From positions 124,001 through 188,000 of the forward strand of contig NOUX01000007.1 in the NCBI GenBank assembly GCA_002245855.1: DNA of 64,000 bases. The letters are read 5' to 3'. The position numbers and the translations under genes are program-made. The DNA comes from Sphingobacterium cellulitidis (GTDB taxonomy: Bacteria; Bacteroidota; Bacteroidia; Sphingobacteriales; Sphingobacteriaceae). The notes beneath the pieces are model-generated. The model made no database searches. It worked only from the letters and a program-made list of their open reading frames with translations, and had not been told where the DNA came from. Below, piece by piece: positions 26,498 to 33,697 of the stretch (within the stretch, counting starts at the first letter, position 1; every line of letters starts with the position of its first letter).

Positions 26498-27310
26498 ATG
26501 AGAACAATCAAATCAGCATTGGCAGTATTAGCTGCAACAGCGGTACTTGCATCATGTAATACTCCTACAAAAAATCAAGAAGGAGAAGTTAAAGACTCAA
26601 CAGCATTAGCGGATTCAGTTGGTGCAATTGCAGTAAACCCACTTCAACATGCGAAAGATTTTCCTGGTGCTACCTTGAAAATTTCTTCATTGACTTCTGA
26701 AAAATTGGGAACAGACTCTGCGAAGATCACAGTTAAATATGATGTTCAAAACTTCAAATTGACAGAGCAAACAGAGCATACTCACCACATGGCTAATTCA
26801 CATGATGGTCAACATATCCACTTTATTTTGGATAACACACCTTATGTAGCTTTATATAAACCAGAACATACATTTACAGTTCCTGTAAATTCTGAGCATT
26901 ATTTAATGTCTTTCTTGTCTCGTTCATTCCATGAGTCATTGAAAACTGCAGATGCTTCTAAATTGGTTAAATTTAAAGTTGAAGCTGATGGTAAGATCAC
27001 GGAACTTCCTGGTCCAACTGAACCATCAATTTTCTATAGCAGACCAAAAGGTGACTATAAAGGTGAAGAAACTAAATCTTTATTGTTAGACTTCTTTGTT
27101 TCTAATGCAACATTAGGTGCTGACAACTACAAAGTTAAAGCAAACATCAACGGTCAAGATTTCACTTTGGATCAATGGGTTCCTTATGAAATCCTTAACT
27201 TACCTCTAGGTGAAGCTACTGTTAAATTAACTTTAGTTGATAAAGATGGTAATGCAGTAACTGGAGATAATGTTTCAGTAGAAAGAAAAATCAACTTACT
27301 TGAAAAATAG
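26498..27310 (+). CDS. His-rich hypothetical lipoprotein
   Basis: The 270-residue protein has a lipoprotein signal with C20 in AVLASC-N. The mature protein contains a histidine-rich stretch (TEHTHHMANSHDGQHIHFIL, roughly residues 90-110) and further HxxH spacing in KPEHTFTVPVNSEHYLMSF and SFHESLK. The rest appears to be two beta-sandwich-like halves. The histidines could bind metal, but the family is unknown to me. It is flanked by hemL upstream and an unusually long terminator downstream. Confidence 0.75.
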   Translation: MRTIKSALAVLAATAVLASCNTPTKNQEGEVKDSTALADSVGAIAVNPLQHAKDFPGATLKISSLTSEKLGTDSAKITVKYDVQNFKLTEQTEHTHHMANSHDGQHIHFILDNTPYVALYKPEHTFTVPVNSEHYLMSFLSRSFHESLKTADASKLVKFKVEADGKITELPGPTEPSIFYSRPKGDYKGEETKSLLLDFFVSNATLGADNYKVKANINGQDFTLDQWVPYEILNLPLGEATVKLTLVDKDGNAVTGDNVSVERKINLLEK

Positions 27311-27323
27311 TTGAAGATACCAT

Positions 27324-27373
27324 ATCATACAAAAAAGGGGATAAATTAAGATTTATCCCCTTTTTTGTATGAT
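27324..27373 (+). terminator. Unusually long terminator hairpin, 23-bp perfect stem
   Basis: Bases 27324-27346 and 27351-27373 are exact reverse complements with a TAAG loop. The core is AAAAAAGGGGAT / ATCCCCTTTTTT. It is placed after the His-rich lipoprotein gene and touches repeat element B. Confidence 0.93.
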
Positions 27374-27530
27374 AGATTTGAGTATTGAGATATGAGATTT
27401 GAGATATTAGAAAGACATTGAAACCTATTATTGATTTCTCAGGATATTCGACTTGTTAGGTCTGATGGTTACTATCTAACTTCTCATATCTCACATCTCA
27501 AATCTATACTCTCATATCTCAAATCTATTT
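27372..27530. repeat. Heptad-armed palindromic intergenic element B
   Basis: The left arm has five 7-bp units in register at 27377-27411 (TTTGAGT, ATTGAGA, TATGAGA and so on). The right arm has seven inverted units at 27482-27530 (TCTCATA, TCTCACA, TCTCAAA, TCTATAC, TCTCATA, TCTCAAA, TCTATTT). The ends carry a perfect 11-bp inverted repeat, ATAGATTTGAG (27372-27382) and CTCAAATCTAT (27518-27528). The core of about 70 bp is not repetitive. The right arm stops 2 bp before the argC stop codon. No transposase or target duplication is evident. Confidence 0.75.
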
Positions 27531-27532
27531 CA

Positions 27533-28552
27533 CTAGAAGCCTACGGATTTCAGGTTTAAACCTGCTTTTTCGTCGAGTCCGAACATTAGGTTCATATTTT
27601 GAACTGCTTGGCCGGATGCTCCTTTTAGTAAGTTGTCTGTAATATTTAGAATAAGTAATTTATCTCCATGTTTTTCCAAATGGATGATACTTTTATTGGT
27701 ATTAACGATTTGTTTGATATCAATATTTGCTTTTGATACATGGGTAAAAGGATGTCCGGCATAATAAGACTCGTAAAGCTCATAAGCTTCCTCCTCCGTC
27801 AGATCAGAATCCACGTAGATAGCCGAGAATATTCCTCTTGGAAATGCTCCTCTTTGCGGGATAAAATTAATCTTCTGTGCTGCTCTTTCAAGCAATGAGC
27901 CAGTGCCAGCAGGAAGAAAATCCGACTGCAATTGATTCAAGGATTCAGAGATCTCTTGAAGGTGTTGATGCTCGAATGATTTATACGCTGACAAGTTATT
28001 ATTTCTCCAAGAGAAATGAGAGGTTGCAGACGGTTTTTGACCTGCTCCTGTAGACCCCGTAGTTGCATTTACATGAATTTGATTTGGCAACAATCCTTTA
28101 CTAGCCAATGGCAATAAAGCCAATTGAATATTGGTTGCAAAGCATCCTGGATTGGCGATATATTGAGCAGAAACTATTTCAGATTTATTCAATTCTGGCA
28201 GTCCGTAGACAAAATTCTTACCTTGGTATTCTGTATTAGCTTTTAAGCGATAGTCTTGGGACAAATCGATAATCTTGACAGCAGAATCAATTGGGTTTGC
28301 ATCCAAAAACTTGCGTGCATCGCCATGTCCAACACATAAAAATAAAACATCGATATCCGAATGAAAATCGGAAGAGAAAGTTAAATCAGTATCTCCGAAT
28401 AAATCATTATGTACATCTGATAGTTTGTTACCTGCATTAGAGGCACTATTAGCGAAAATAATATCCACGTTTGGATGATAGATTAAAATCCGAAGCAATT
28501 CACCTCCGGTATAACCTGCTGAACCAATAATTCCAACTTTAATTTTTTCCAT
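27533..28552 (-). CDS. argC: N-acetyl-gamma-glutamyl-phosphate reductase
   Basis: The 339-residue enzyme reduces N-acyl-glutamyl phosphate to the semialdehyde with NADPH, the third step of arginine synthesis. The NADP site is VGIIGSAGYTGGELLRIL and the catalytic cysteine is C137 in YIANPGCFATN. GSTGAGQKPSATSHFSWRN is also typical. The frame is open upstream to 28618, but MEKIKVGIIGSAGYTGG (ATG at 28550-28552) is the family start. It is the last gene of GNAT-argG-argC, but a terminator-like hairpin lies between argG and argC. In Bacteroidetes the acyl group may be succinyl. Confidence 0.96.
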   Translation of the reverse strand: MEKIKVGIIGSAGYTGGELLRILIYHPNVDIIFANSASNAGNKLSDVHNDLFGDTDLTFSSDFHSDIDVLFLCVGHGDARKFLDANPIDSAVKIIDLSQDYRLKANTEYQGKNFVYGLPELNKSEIVSAQYIANPGCFATNIQLALLPLASKGLLPNQIHVNATTGSTGAGQKPSATSHFSWRNNNLSAYKSFEHQHLQEISESLNQLQSDFLPAGTGSLLERAAQKINFIPQRGAFPRGIFSAIYVDSDLTEEEAYELYESYYAGHPFTHVSKANIDIKQIVNTNKSIIHLEKHGDKLLILNITDNLLKGASGQAVQNMNLMFGLDEKAGLNLKSVGF

Positions 28553-28581
28553 TATGATATAATCAGTCAATATTAAACAAA

Positions 28582-28614
28582 AAACCAAGGAGCCTAGTGA
28601 TGCTACCTTGGTTT
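28582..28614 (-). terminator. Terminator-like hairpin between argG and argC
   Basis: On the minus strand a 9-bp perfect stem AAACCAAGG (28614-28606) and CCTTGGTTT (28590-28582) is followed by more T. It lies 30 bp upstream of argC and 31 bp after argG. As an intrinsic terminator it would reduce argC expression relative to argG. Confidence 0.65.
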
Positions 28615-28645
28615 GCAAAAAGATTTTTAAATATGTAAAGGGCGA

Positions 28646-29833
28646 TTAGCCTTTGTTATTTACTTTGTGCCAAATGATGGTTTGGTTACCGAATATTTTT
28701 GAGAAACCTTTTACATCATCACCAGTATAGCCTTTGTTCATTTCACCGTAAGATCCGAACTTATTGGACATCAAATCATGTTCAGATTCGATACCTAGGA
28801 TCGTGAAGCGGTATGGGTGTAGTTCAATGAAAACGCGTCCAGAAACTGTATCTTGAGAGCTTTGTAAGAAAGCTTCCATGTCACGCATAACAGGGTCATG
28901 CATTTGACCTTCGTGCATATAGTTACCATAGAAAGCGGCCAATTGATCTTTCCAAGAAAGTTGCCATTTGGTTAAGGTATGTTTTTCCAATGCATGGTGA
29001 GCTTTGATTAGAATCACAGGACCTGCAGCTTCAAAACCAACACGACCTTTAATACCAATAATAGTATCACCTACGTGGATATCGCGCCCGATTCCATAAG
29101 GTTGAGCAATAGCTTGAAGTTCTTGAATCACTTTCACCGGATCCATTTTAACTCCATCCAATGCTACTGGCTGACCTTGTTCAAAATCAACAGTGATTTT
29201 ACGAGGTTCAGTCGAGGTAACAGGGGTTGGCCAAGCTGACTCAGGTAAGTATTCATTGGAGGTTAATGTTTCAGCACCACCAACGGAAGTACCCCATAAA
29301 CCTTTATTGATTGAATATTTTGCTTTATCTGCTGAATACTCTACTCCGTGTGAATTTAAGTAATCGATTTCCGCTTCACGAGATAGTTGTAAATCGCGGA
29401 TTGGAGTAATAATTTCCACACCAGGAATCAAAGTTTGGAAGATCATATCAAAACGAACTTGATCATTTCCAGCACCAGTTGAACCATGTGCTACACATTC
29501 AGCACCTATTTTCTTTGCGTAGTTTGCGATAGCAGTAGCTTGACAAACACGTTCAGCAGAAACTGAAAGTGGATAGGTTGCATTTTTCAATACATTACCA
29601 AAGATTAAGTATTTGATAGTATCTTGGTAATAGTCTTCAGTTTCATCAATCGTAGTATGCGATTTAACGCCTAATTCATAGGCTCTTTTTTCAATATTTT
29701 TTAATTCTTCTTCGGAAAAACCACCTGTATTTACAATTACGGAATGTACTTCTAATCCTAAATCACGTGAAAGATAAATACAACAGAATGATGTATCTAA
29801 ACCTCCACTGAATGCTAAAACTACTTTTTTCAT
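28646..29833 (-). CDS. argG: Argininosuccinate synthase
   Basis: The 395-residue enzyme joins citrulline and aspartate with ATP. The PP-loop is VVLAFSGGLDTSFCCIYL at the N-terminus, and the citrulline/aspartate-binding GSTGAGNDQVRF follows, with EPRKITVDFEQG later. Length agrees with the family. It is preceded by the GNAT gene with 41 bp between them and followed by argC after a 93-bp spacer with a terminator-like hairpin. Confidence 0.96.
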   Translation of the reverse strand: MKKVVLAFSGGLDTSFCCIYLSRDLGLEVHSVIVNTGGFSEEELKNIEKRAYELGVKSHTTIDETEDYYQDTIKYLIFGNVLKNATYPLSVSAERVCQATAIANYAKKIGAECVAHGSTGAGNDQVRFDMIFQTLIPGVEIITPIRDLQLSREAEIDYLNSHGVEYSADKAKYSINKGLWGTSVGGAETLTSNEYLPESAWPTPVTSTEPRKITVDFEQGQPVALDGVKMDPVKVIQELQAIAQPYGIGRDIHVGDTIIGIKGRVGFEAAGPVILIKAHHALEKHTLTKWQLSWKDQLAAFYGNYMHEGQMHDPVMRDMEAFLQSSQDTVSGRVFIELHPYRFTILGIESEHDLMSNKFGSYGEMNKGYTGDDVKGFSKIFGNQTIIWHKVNNKG

Positions 29834-29874
29834 TTTATAACGATTAATATGCTGATGACAACAAAAATAATAAA

Positions 29875-30591
29875 TTAAAAACCTTTCACTGGTTTAATCC
29901 CGACAGGAATTACCGCAGCGACCATTTTTTTAGTTGATCTCCAAAGCTTAGCTTCAATTCTTTTAAGCAGGGATTGTTTTTTGGAGATTCTATCCAGGCG
30001 TTCTTTAGCTTCGGCTTTACGCAGGATTTTTTCTTTCAATTCTTTTTCTTTTTCTACTGGATCCCAAAGCATCGCTGTACACATACAGTTTTTACGATCT
30101 TTGGAGACTAAGATGTCAAAGTTAACACAAGATTGACAACCTTTCCAGAACTCTTCATCTTGGGTCAATTCAGAATAGGTTACAGGTTCATAACCCAGGT
30201 CTGAATTAATTTTCATGACAGCTAATCCGGTAGTAAGGCCAAATATTTTGGCATTTGGATATTTCTCTCTCGACAATTCGAAAACTCTTTTCTTAATAGC
30301 TTTAGCTAAACCAACTTTACGGTAAGTTGGGCTCACGATCAAGCCAGAGTTAGCAACATAATCACCATGGCTCCAGGTTTCGATATAACAGAATCCAGCC
30401 CAAGTACCGTCTTTATGTAAAGCGATTACAGCCTTGCCTTCTTCCATCTTACGCGCCACATATTCTGGTTTTCTACGTGCGATACCCGTTCCACGAGCCT
30501 TTGCAGACTCGAACATTTCATTACAAACCTCTTCGGCATACTTCACATGGTTTGCCGTTGCTGGAATAATTAAAAAATCTGAGATTGTCAT
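29875..30591 (-). CDS. GNAT-family N-acyltransferase of the arginine operon, candidate first-step enzyme
   Basis: The 238-residue protein has a GNAT fold (residues about 5-150), with the acyl-CoA binding segment VSPTYRKVGLAKAIKKRVF. It then has a cysteine cluster, WKGCQSCVNF and KNCMCTAML, that could bind metal. A charged helical tail rich in Lys and Glu ends in a basic stretch. It is first in the operon before argG and argC. Bacteroidetes lack a classic ArgA, so a glutamate N-acetyl- or N-succinyltransferase role is plausible from context. This is inference and not shown by the sequence. Confidence 0.8.
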   Translation of the reverse strand: MTISDFLIIPATANHVKYAEEVCNEMFESAKARGTGIARRKPEYVARKMEEGKAVIALHKDGTWAGFCYIETWSHGDYVANSGLIVSPTYRKVGLAKAIKKRVFELSREKYPNAKIFGLTTGLAVMKINSDLGYEPVTYSELTQDEEFWKGCQSCVNFDILVSKDRKNCMCTAMLWDPVEKEKELKEKILRKAEAKERLDRISKKQSLLKRIEAKLWRSTKKMVAAVIPVGIKPVKGF

Positions 30592-30695
30592 TTAATAATG
30601 TCGACCTAAAAAATAAATACCAAAGTATTTGAACTAACTAATCTAAATTGAATATCACTCACCGAGCTGGATGAATGACAAAATGGGAAGTTTGC

Positions 30696-30721
30696 CTGCC
30701 TCGTTATCAAGCTCGAGGCAG
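30696..30721 (-). promoter_or_regulatory. Leader hairpin overlapping the stop of the Arg-rich ORF
   Basis: CTGCCTCG (30721-30714) pairs with CGAGGCAG (30703-30696); the 10-nt loop contains the ORF stop TGA. An alternative pairing of CGAGCT in this hairpin with AGCTCG near 30662-30667 is mutually exclusive with it. No T-run follows, so any control might act on translation or RNA stability rather than by a standard terminator. Confidence 0.35.
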
Positions 30722-30811
30722 AATAGGTCGTCGGAATCGAAGAACTGGACAATTAAAGCGGCGCATTGCACAATATGTTCTGATGCCAAGCTTTATGCAA
30801 GCTTGAACCAT
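30707..30811 (-). CDS. Candidate arginine-rich leader peptide
   Basis: A 34-codon frame (37 if the in-frame ATG at 30820 is used) lies in the leader of the arg operon. It has seven arginine codons: one AGA, CGC CGC, CGA, then CGA CGA, and a final CGA, with four of them in the last ten codons. Its TGA lies inside the loop of the hairpin at 30696-30721. The position before arginine synthesis genes and the clustered Arg codons resemble attenuation leaders known for other amino acid operons. I have no evidence that it is translated, and GC-rich sequence can give Arg codons by chance. Confidence 0.3.
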   Translation of the reverse strand: MVQACIKLGIRTYCAMRRFNCPVLRFRRPILPRA

Positions 30812-30879
30812 AGAATTCATATATAACTTGTTACAATACATCTCTTTTTTGTCTTTATATACTTAGTGATCAGACTGCG

Positions 30880-30887
30880 CAAAAGTA
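30880..30887 (-). promoter_or_regulatory. -7 promoter box of the arg operon
   Basis: Read on the minus strand the bases are TACTTTTG, an exact TAnnTTTG match. It would start RNA near 30875, about 285 nt before the GNAT start codon. A TTG lies about 24 nt upstream. Confidence 0.45.
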
Positions 30888-31046
30888 AACAATTATTTTT
30901 TTCTTTTATGCAATATGATTGTAGTTTTTTTATTTATAAAACAAATAGGTCCAAACTTCATTGAAAACCTTTCAATCAGACTTTCCAATTATTGAAACGT
31001 TTAAAATCTTTCATTGTTTTGTAAGATTTGAATTGAGCATGAGGTA

Positions 31047-31080
31047 TTTGCTACAATATTTAAATAAAAGCGTAATTTTG
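31047..31080 (+). promoter_or_regulatory. Promoter of the small membrane protein gene
   Basis: TTTG at 31047-31050 and TAATTTTG at 31073-31080 are separated by 22 bp and fit the Bacteroidetes -33/-7 pair. ATG 31098 lies 17 nt after the -7 box. Confidence 0.55.
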
Positions 31081-31097
31081 CATCAAATTAAAAAATC

Positions 31098-31346
31098 ATG
31101 GTTGGTCCAAGTATCTTTTTTTACGCATTATTTGTTATTCCGTATATCCTTTTTATGTATTGGCTAGTGAAGCAGGATAAGAAGAAATACATATGGGGAG
31201 TTATTGTGATTACAGTTGTTGCTATTTTTGGTTTGGTAGTTTCTCAACGTGCGAGCAAGATTGCTGTAGAAAACTATAAACAACATCAGATCGATGCACG
31301 TGAAATCGAAGCTGAAGAAAGAGCAGATAGCTTAAAACAGAAATAA
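31098..31346 (+). CDS. Small two-TM membrane protein, unknown
   Basis: The 82-residue protein has two hydrophobic segments (about 5-24 and 32-49) joined by the basic loop KQDKKKY. A charged C-terminal tail (ENYKQHQIDAREIEAEERADSLKQK) is probably helical. It has a convincing promoter and a strong terminator of its own, so it is likely a real gene. Function not recognised. Confidence 0.75.
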   Translation: MVGPSIFFYALFVIPYILFMYWLVKQDKKKYIWGVIVITVVAIFGLVVSQRASKIAVENYKQHQIDAREIEAEERADSLKQK

Positions 31347-31359
31347 TTCATTTTTCGAA

Positions 31360-31406
31360 TATAAAGTAAAAGGGCAATAGAAATTCTATTGCCCTTTTAC
31401 TTTATA
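31360..31406. terminator. Long bidirectional terminator, 21-bp perfect stem
   Basis: Bases 31360-31380 and 31386-31406 are perfectly complementary. The core is AAAAGGGCAATAG / CTATTGCCCTTTT. It sits between the convergent small membrane protein gene and the oligopeptidase gene. Confidence 0.92.
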
Positions 31407-31416
31407 CCTAAATTTC

Positions 31417-33573
31417 TTATTTGGTAATACCTTCCAATTTAAATAAGAAAGCATAGTTTAAGGCAACATCCTTCAGAAAGTCGAACCTACCAGATGCACC
31501 ACCATGGCCATAATCCATATCTGTTTTCAAAAGGATAACATTGCTTCCCTTTTTGGTAGCTCTCAATTTAGCCACCCATTTCGCTGGTTCAAAATATTGC
31601 ACCTGACTATCATGAAGACCTGTTGTAACCAATAAGTTTGGATATTCTTTGGCTTCAATATTTTCATACGGAGAATAAGATTTCATATAATCATAAGCAT
31701 CCTTATTATTAGGATTCCCCCATTCATCGTATTCATTCGTTGTCAAAGGTATGCTTTCATCCAACATGGTATTTACAACATCTACAAAAGGTACTTGTGC
31801 AATAACACCATTCCAAATTTCAGGAGCCATATTTATCACTGCACCCATCAATAAACCTCCAGCACTACCACCATTTGCATAAAGATGCTCTTTGGCTGTA
31901 AAATTCTTAGCAATCAGATACTTACCACAATCGATAAAGTCGGTAAAAGTATTTATCTTTTTCATCATTTTACCATCTTCATACCATTGTCTTCCCATTT
32001 CTTCACCACCACGAATATGCGCTATCGCATAAATAAACCCACGATCCAATAAAGATAAACGCGAGGAGCTAAAGCTAGGATCCATAGAGCTACCGTAAGA
32101 CCCATAAGCATACAATAGCAATGGCGCTGAACCATCTTTCTTGATTCCTTTTTTATACACGATGGAAATTGGAACCTCTGTTCCATCCGTAACCTTTGCC
32201 ATTACCCTTTCTGTCACATAATTTTCCTGATCATAACCACCTACAACCTCTTGCTGTTTTAGAAGATTTTTGTCCTTGGTCTTCATATAATAAGCAAAAG
32301 TGGAAGAAGGAGTTACCAATGAGGTATATCCATAGCGCAAGGTATCCGTATTATATTCTGCATTGGTACTTGGGTAAACGGTATAAGCTGCTTCGCCAAA
32401 ATCTAAATAATGTTGAGAATTATCTTTTGGATTACGGATTGCCAATTGGGTTAAGCCTTGTTTCCTCTCAGCAATTGCAATATAATTTGCAAATTCATCA
32501 ATTCCTTCAACCAAGACATCGGCTCTGTGCGGAATAAATTCTTTCCAATTTTCCTTTCCGGTCTTATCCAAAGGAGTCTCCATCACTTTGAAATTCTGCG
32601 CATTATCATTTGTGACTATGAGGAATTTATCTTCCAAAGGAGTTACATCATATAATACATTTTTCATCCGCGGCTGAAATACTTTGAAATCAGTATTAGG
32701 TTCATCAGCTTTAATATATCTAGTCTCCGAACTTAATGTTCCACCGGAATAAATTAATATGTATTTATCATTCTTGGACTTTGAAACACCAATGTAATTG
32801 GTATTATCTTTTTCCTCATACACCACAGCATCTGACTCACTTGCAGTACCAAGGGTATGACGCTTTATTTTTTCACTCAATAAGGTTACAGGATTCTTCG
32901 AGGTATAGAAGATTGTTTTATTGTCCGATGCCCACACCGCCGGACCAGAAGTACGAATGATTTTATCTTTTAACAATTCACCTGTTTCCAGGTTCTTGAT
33001 ATGGATCACATACTCTCTTCTAGAAACGGTATCAACCGAATATGCCAGCAATTTATTATCTGGACTGACTGATGCTCCGCCAAGAGCATAATAAGGGAAA
33101 CCTTCAGCTAATTTATCGACATCCAATAGAATTTCTTCAGGAGCTTCCAAGCTTCCTTTTTTACGGCAGAGCTTATAATATTGCTTTCCTTCATCTGTTC
33201 TTTGGTAATAATAATATCCATTCTTTAAATAAGGCACACTTTCATCAGCTTCTTTAATACGACCCTTCATTTCTTTAAAAAGTAGATCTTGGAAAGGTTC
33301 AGTATCCTTCATCATCGCTTCGTAATACTTATTTTCTGCATCCAAATAAGATATAACCTTTGAAGAGTCAGGTCCTTTTTTGAAATAATCTATCATCCAA
33401 TAATAGGGGTCAGAAACAGTGTCACCATGGATAATACGATTATGGGGAATTAATTCAGCTACGGGTGCCGTAGCATCAGGCCACTTCACAGCCTCTTTTG
33501 TTGTTTTGTTATCTGAAGAACAAGAAGAAATCATGATAGACAATATTAAACCAATTACAATTTTATCTTTCAT
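31417..33573 (-). CDS. Oligopeptidase B-like prolyl oligopeptidase family (S9A) lipoprotein
   Basis: The 718-residue protein has a lipoprotein signal (MISSC-SSDN). The N-terminal part is the seven-blade beta-propeller of S9 peptidases. The C-terminal alpha/beta hydrolase domain has the nucleophile serine in YANGGSAGGLLMGA, YGSYGSSMDPSFSS before it, and the catalytic histidine region in DYGHGGASGRFDF. The HIRGGEEMGRQWYEDGK segment is typical of PtrB, which cuts short peptides after basic residues. Lipidation implies envelope location, unlike cytoplasmic E. coli PtrB. It is monocistronic. Confidence 0.93.
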   Translation of the reverse strand: MKDKIVIGLILSIMISSCSSDNKTTKEAVKWPDATAPVAELIPHNRIIHGDTVSDPYYWMIDYFKKGPDSSKVISYLDAENKYYEAMMKDTEPFQDLLFKEMKGRIKEADESVPYLKNGYYYYQRTDEGKQYYKLCRKKGSLEAPEEILLDVDKLAEGFPYYALGGASVSPDNKLLAYSVDTVSRREYVIHIKNLETGELLKDKIIRTSGPAVWASDNKTIFYTSKNPVTLLSEKIKRHTLGTASESDAVVYEEKDNTNYIGVSKSKNDKYILIYSGGTLSSETRYIKADEPNTDFKVFQPRMKNVLYDVTPLEDKFLIVTNDNAQNFKVMETPLDKTGKENWKEFIPHRADVLVEGIDEFANYIAIAERKQGLTQLAIRNPKDNSQHYLDFGEAAYTVYPSTNAEYNTDTLRYGYTSLVTPSSTFAYYMKTKDKNLLKQQEVVGGYDQENYVTERVMAKVTDGTEVPISIVYKKGIKKDGSAPLLLYAYGSYGSSMDPSFSSSRLSLLDRGFIYAIAHIRGGEEMGRQWYEDGKMMKKINTFTDFIDCGKYLIAKNFTAKEHLYANGGSAGGLLMGAVINMAPEIWNGVIAQVPFVDVVNTMLDESIPLTTNEYDEWGNPNNKDAYDYMKSYSPYENIEAKEYPNLLVTTGLHDSQVQYFEPAKWVAKLRATKKGSNVILLKTDMDYGHGGASGRFDFLKDVALNYAFLFKLEGITK

Positions 33574-33697
33574 ATAATTTAGTTAATGACGGTTAATAAT
33601 TGACTCAAAATAAGATAAAATTTTTGTGATTTTAGATTAATTAACAAAAGCATCTAGTTGAAAATATTAAATTTGTCGAATTATAATCTATAAAAGT

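Larger units (their letters stand above)
30592..31097. other. 506-bp divergent spacer with long arg leader
   Basis: The region contains a minus-strand -7 box at 30880-30887, a predicted leader of about 285 nt, the hairpins at 30787-30805 (CAAGCTT / AAGCTTG) and 30696-30721, an Arg-rich ORF, and on the plus strand the promoter of the small membrane protein at 31098. The stretch 30661-30780 is richer in GC than its surroundings. Confidence 0.6.

Noticed and set aside
24954..27530. CRISPR array reading of the heptad repeats
   Set aside because: Units are 7 bp, directly adjacent, without spacers, and arms are inverted. No cas genes are in the window.
30680..30810. T-box riboswitch for the arg operon
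   Set aside because: No T-box AGGGUGGnACCGCG sequence or specifier loop is present. The group is also not known for T-boxes, so an ORF-based leader is the better reading.
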